This document shows positions 61,725-64,000 of a stretch of DNA of 64,000 bases, piece after piece. Position numbers and translations under genes: made by a program. The stretch covers positions 124,001-188,000 of the forward strand of contig NZ_BIMC01000002.1 in the NCBI RefSeq assembly GCF_004000885.1, in the 5' to 3' direction. Below the pieces are notes generated by a model, which worked only from the letters and a program-made list of their open reading frames with translations, had not been told where the DNA came from and did not search any database. Each line of letters opens with the position of its first letter. The first letter of the stretch is position 1. This DNA is from Paenibacillus glucanolyticus NBRC 15330 (GTDB lineage Bacteria > Bacillota > Bacilli > Paenibacillales > Paenibacillaceae).

Positions 61725-64000
61725 GACTTGAGCGGATGAACATCCAGGGCTTTGGAGCAGTGCGTGACAAAAGCCTGACGATTGAAGCACCGGTAACCGT
61801 GCTTTACGGACCGAATGAAGCGGGAAAAAGTACCGTGCTGTATTTTATCAGAGCCATGCTCTACGGTTTTCCCGGCAAAGGCTCACCGGCGGAGCGCGGC
61901 GAGCCTGCTGATGAAGGAATTCATGGGGGTGAGCTGCGCTTTTTGGATGAAGAGGGTGTGCCATGGGTCATCAAGCGCTATAGCCGGTCCAGGGAGACCG
62001 GCTCGGCGGCTGGCAAGGGTGACCGTTTACATATTCATAAACAAATAGCAAACGGTATGGTCATGGAGCTTGGACAGCAGGAGCTGGAGCAGTATGCTCT
62101 AGGCGGCGTATCCAGGGATATGTTTCGTCAGCTGTTTGCCATATCGTTAAGCGAGCTGCAGGAAATCCGCAGCCTTCAATCCGCGGAGATGAGCAGCTAT
62201 CTGTTTCATGCCGGAATTGGCGGCGGCGCCAATATACTGGATGCTGAGCGCAAGCTGTCTACGGAGATGGACAAGCTGTATAAACCTCGCGGGAAAGTGC
62301 AGCAGACGGCCAAGCTCCTGCAGTCCATAGAGCAATTGAGGGCACAGGTTAGGGAGAGCCAGGCCTATGTTCCCCGCTATAACGAGGTTGCTGCTTCCAT
62401 CCAGGAGGCTGAGGAACGGCTGGATTTGCTGGAGCAGGAGCGCGCCAGGAATGCTGGAGATTTGGCATTGCTTCGAAAAGCGGTGGAGATCCGTTCTGTT
62501 TGGCTGGAATGGCGTGAGGCCAGGCTGGAATTAAAGGATCTGATGGACAGTGATGCCTTTCCTGCTGATGGAATAACCCGATACGAAAAAATGCAGGAGG
62601 AAGAGCGTCTTCTTCTTGCTCAGTCCCTTCGTGCCGAACGGGTGATAGAGGAAATAGAGGATAAGCTGAAGGCATTTGCCTCGAACGCTTTTATGGAACA
62701 GTATGGCGAAGCGATTGAGGATCTGTGGTCGAGGCGTAATATTTATGAAGCAGCGAATCGGGAACTCGCAGAGCTCACAGCCGAATATAAGTCGCAAGAG
62801 ATCAGGCTGGAGCAGCTGCTTCGGGATATAGATCCGGCATGGACTCAGCAGGAGCTGCTGGCCTTATCGATATCCGCCGCTGAGCGTGACGAGGTGCGGA
62901 GAATCAGCGCCGCTTTCAGTGGATATGACCGCCGGATGGAGGCGTTGTTCATTGAACAGCGAGGCGCCGAGCGTTCGGCGGCAGCAGCTGAATCGGCGCT
63001 CCGGGAAACCCGGCGGCAGCTGCGTGAGGAGGCGGAGCGGGGGGAAGAGACGTTTGCCATAATAAAGCCGGCAGCGCCGAAGGAAACCGCTGCGCTATGG
63101 AATCAGCTTCAGCTGGAGATCGAGCGTTGGCGTGAAGCAAGATTGAGCCGGACTCAGCCTGAAGCGGCTTCCTCTAGCAGGCCGGTGAACAGCCGATTAC
63201 CGCGAATGCATTCGGTGCTGCTTGCGGGTATGGCGGTCATGACACTGCTGCTGGCAGCGGTTTTGTTCTGGACGGCGACCCCGGAAGCCGCAGTAATCTC
63301 CAGCATTATGATGCTGCTCGGTATGGGGTATGTATACTGGAGCGGTCGCCGCGGGCTGGCCGTTGATGGAGTACCGCCTCAGGAAATATCCGCTCATGAC
63401 AGGTACGGAACAGAAGAGATCAACCATCTATATTCCATGCTGATCGCTGCCCCCTATGCCGCTGCGAGCTCGAATCTGGGCAGCCGAAGGGACAAAACCG
63501 CAGCGATGGCACATGATCCCTTAACGGTAGAGGCACAGATGCGCGAGCTTCGGTCTGTGATGGAGGGATGGCAGGCCTGGCGGCAGCGGCTGGATCGATT
63601 AAGCTCGGACTGTGCGGCGGCCGAGGAGAAAGCCGCACTTCAAGCTGCTGAACTCAAAACGGTTCTTCAAACGATTCAGCAGGAGGAGCAGCGATACTTC
63701 GAGTTGGAGCGGAAGTGGGAGTCTTGGCTGATGTCCAGGGCTCTTCCACAGAAGCTTTCTCCGGATGTGATGCTGGATGTGTTCGTTCAAGTGGAGCAAG
63801 GGCAGGAGCTGATCCGCCAGAAGAGATCGCTTGGACTGAAAATGGATGTCCTGTTAAGAGAGACGGAGGATTACGTGTTCCGATGCCATGAGATATTTGC
63901 GGTTGATTCGGAAGGTGACCTTAACGATAGCAAGAGCCTGACAGTGGCTGAGCTTGGGAATCTCCATTCCAGATGGAAGCAATACCAAGAGGATACGCGG
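61721..64000 (+). CDS. yhaN: SbcC/Rad50-like ATPase YhaN (3' end outside window)
   Basis: This is the first 760 residues of a long SMC-like ATPase. Walker A is YGPNEAGKST (Lys36, Ser37), followed by FAISLSELQEI and long coiled-coil stretches rich in Glu, Arg, Leu and Ala (about 200-480 and 595 onward). A hydrophobic helix pair at about 505-545 (VLLAGMAVMTLLLAAVLFW) interrupts the coil; B. subtilis YhaN is also said to be membrane-linked. Walker B lies beyond the window. ATG 61721 overlaps the yhaO stop. The frame is open to the last base. Confidence 0.93.
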   Translation, partial: MRLERMNIQGFGAVRDKSLTIEAPVTVLYGPNEAGKSTVLYFIRAMLYGFPGKGSPAERGEPADEGIHGGELRFLDEEGVPWVIKRYSRSRETGSAAGKGDRLHIHKQIANGMVMELGQQELEQYALGGVSRDMFRQLFAISLSELQEIRSLQSAEMSSYLFHAGIGGGANILDAERKLSTEMDKLYKPRGKVQQTAKLLQSIEQLRAQVRESQAYVPRYNEVAASIQEAEERLDLLEQERARNAGDLALLRKAVEIRSVWLEWREARLELKDLMDSDAFPADGITRYEKMQEEERLLLAQSLRAERVIEEIEDKLKAFASNAFMEQYGEAIEDLWSRRNIYEAANRELAELTAEYKSQEIRLEQLLRDIDPAWTQQELLALSISAAERDEVRRISAAFSGYDRRMEALFIEQRGAERSAAAAESALRETRRQLREEAERGEETFAIIKPAAPKETAALWNQLQLEIERWREARLSRTQPEAASSSRPVNSRLPRMHSVLLAGMAVMTLLLAAVLFWTATPEAAVISSIMMLLGMGYVYWSGRRGLAVDGVPPQEISAHDRYGTEEINHLYSMLIAAPYAAASSNLGSRRDKTAAMAHDPLTVEAQMRELRSVMEGWQAWRQRLDRLSSDCAAAEEKAALQAAELKTVLQTIQQEEQRYFELERKWESWLMSRALPQKLSPDVMLDVFVQVEQGQELIRQKRSLGLKMDVLLRETEDYVFRCHEIFAVDSEGDLNDSKSLTVAELGNLHSRWKQYQEDTR

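Overview
The window looks like a chromosomal segment of a Paenibacillus-type Firmicute. Supporting features are the B. subtilis-like genes ytpB, fer, yugP, yitT, yesL, yhaO/yhaN and yjcZ, strong AGGAGG ribosome-binding sites with frequent TTG/GTG starts, GlnR/TnrA and Fur boxes of the Bacillus type, and GC content near 50%. No rRNA, tRNA, phage, IS element or CRISPR array was seen. Gene order and codon use are even throughout.

Region by region: 1-2.1 kb holds the 5' part of an oligoendopeptidase F gene with an in-frame signal-peptide extension, two small genes and a cold-shock protein. 2.1-10.2 kb holds an MFS permease, the ytpB terpene synthase followed by pfkA, a MATE exporter, a secreted glycoside hydrolase-like protein and a YitT protein. 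10.2-17.8 kb holds a CshA-like RNA helicase, a tiny YjcZ sporulation gene, a YesL protein, a 6S RNA gene, tpx, a rhomboid protease, a GltC-like LysR regulator, YugP and a MerR regulator. 17.9-21.4 kb is a nitrogen-type locus: an ammonium transporter whose promoter lies between two perfect GlnR/TnrA boxes, followed by a DUF294 nucleotidyltransferase and a DnaQ-type exonuclease. 21.4-36 kb is mostly housekeeping (JAMM peptidase, ResA-like thioredoxin, cimA, Pol IV, ferredoxin, L,D-transpeptidase, pyrD, relQ, an rRNA methyltransferase, a pseudouridine synthase), plus a thioredoxin/CYCGC lipoprotein pair.

36.0-53.0 kb is a complete catecholate siderophore locus under two Fur boxes. It encodes an AraC regulator fused to a siderophore-binding domain, a binding lipoprotein, a trilactone-type esterase, dhbA-C-E-B-F, an MbtH protein and an MFS exporter. 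The pathway runs chorismate to isochorismate (DhbC), to 2,3-dihydro-2,3-dihydroxybenzoate (DhbB), to 2,3-dihydroxybenzoate (DhbA). DhbE activates it and loads it on the DhbB carrier domain, and DhbF adds one small amino acid and threonine, then cyclises the trimer. The second DhbF A domain has a threonine code. The first has a non-standard code that could mean glycine (bacillibactin) or alanine (paenibactin-like). No ABC permease or Sfp gene is in the window.

53.6-56.3 kb is an aromatic/quinone-type redox operon (VOC dioxygenase, LLM flavin oxidoreductase, FMN reductase). Its last gene is frameshifted by an exact 8-bp tandem duplication. 56.4-64 kb holds a second RsmF-like methyltransferase, a GGDEF protein, a GT4 glycosyltransferase and the yhaO/yhaN DNA-repair pair, with yhaN running off the window edge.

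All calls rest on reading the sequence and on remembered family motifs. No database search was run.
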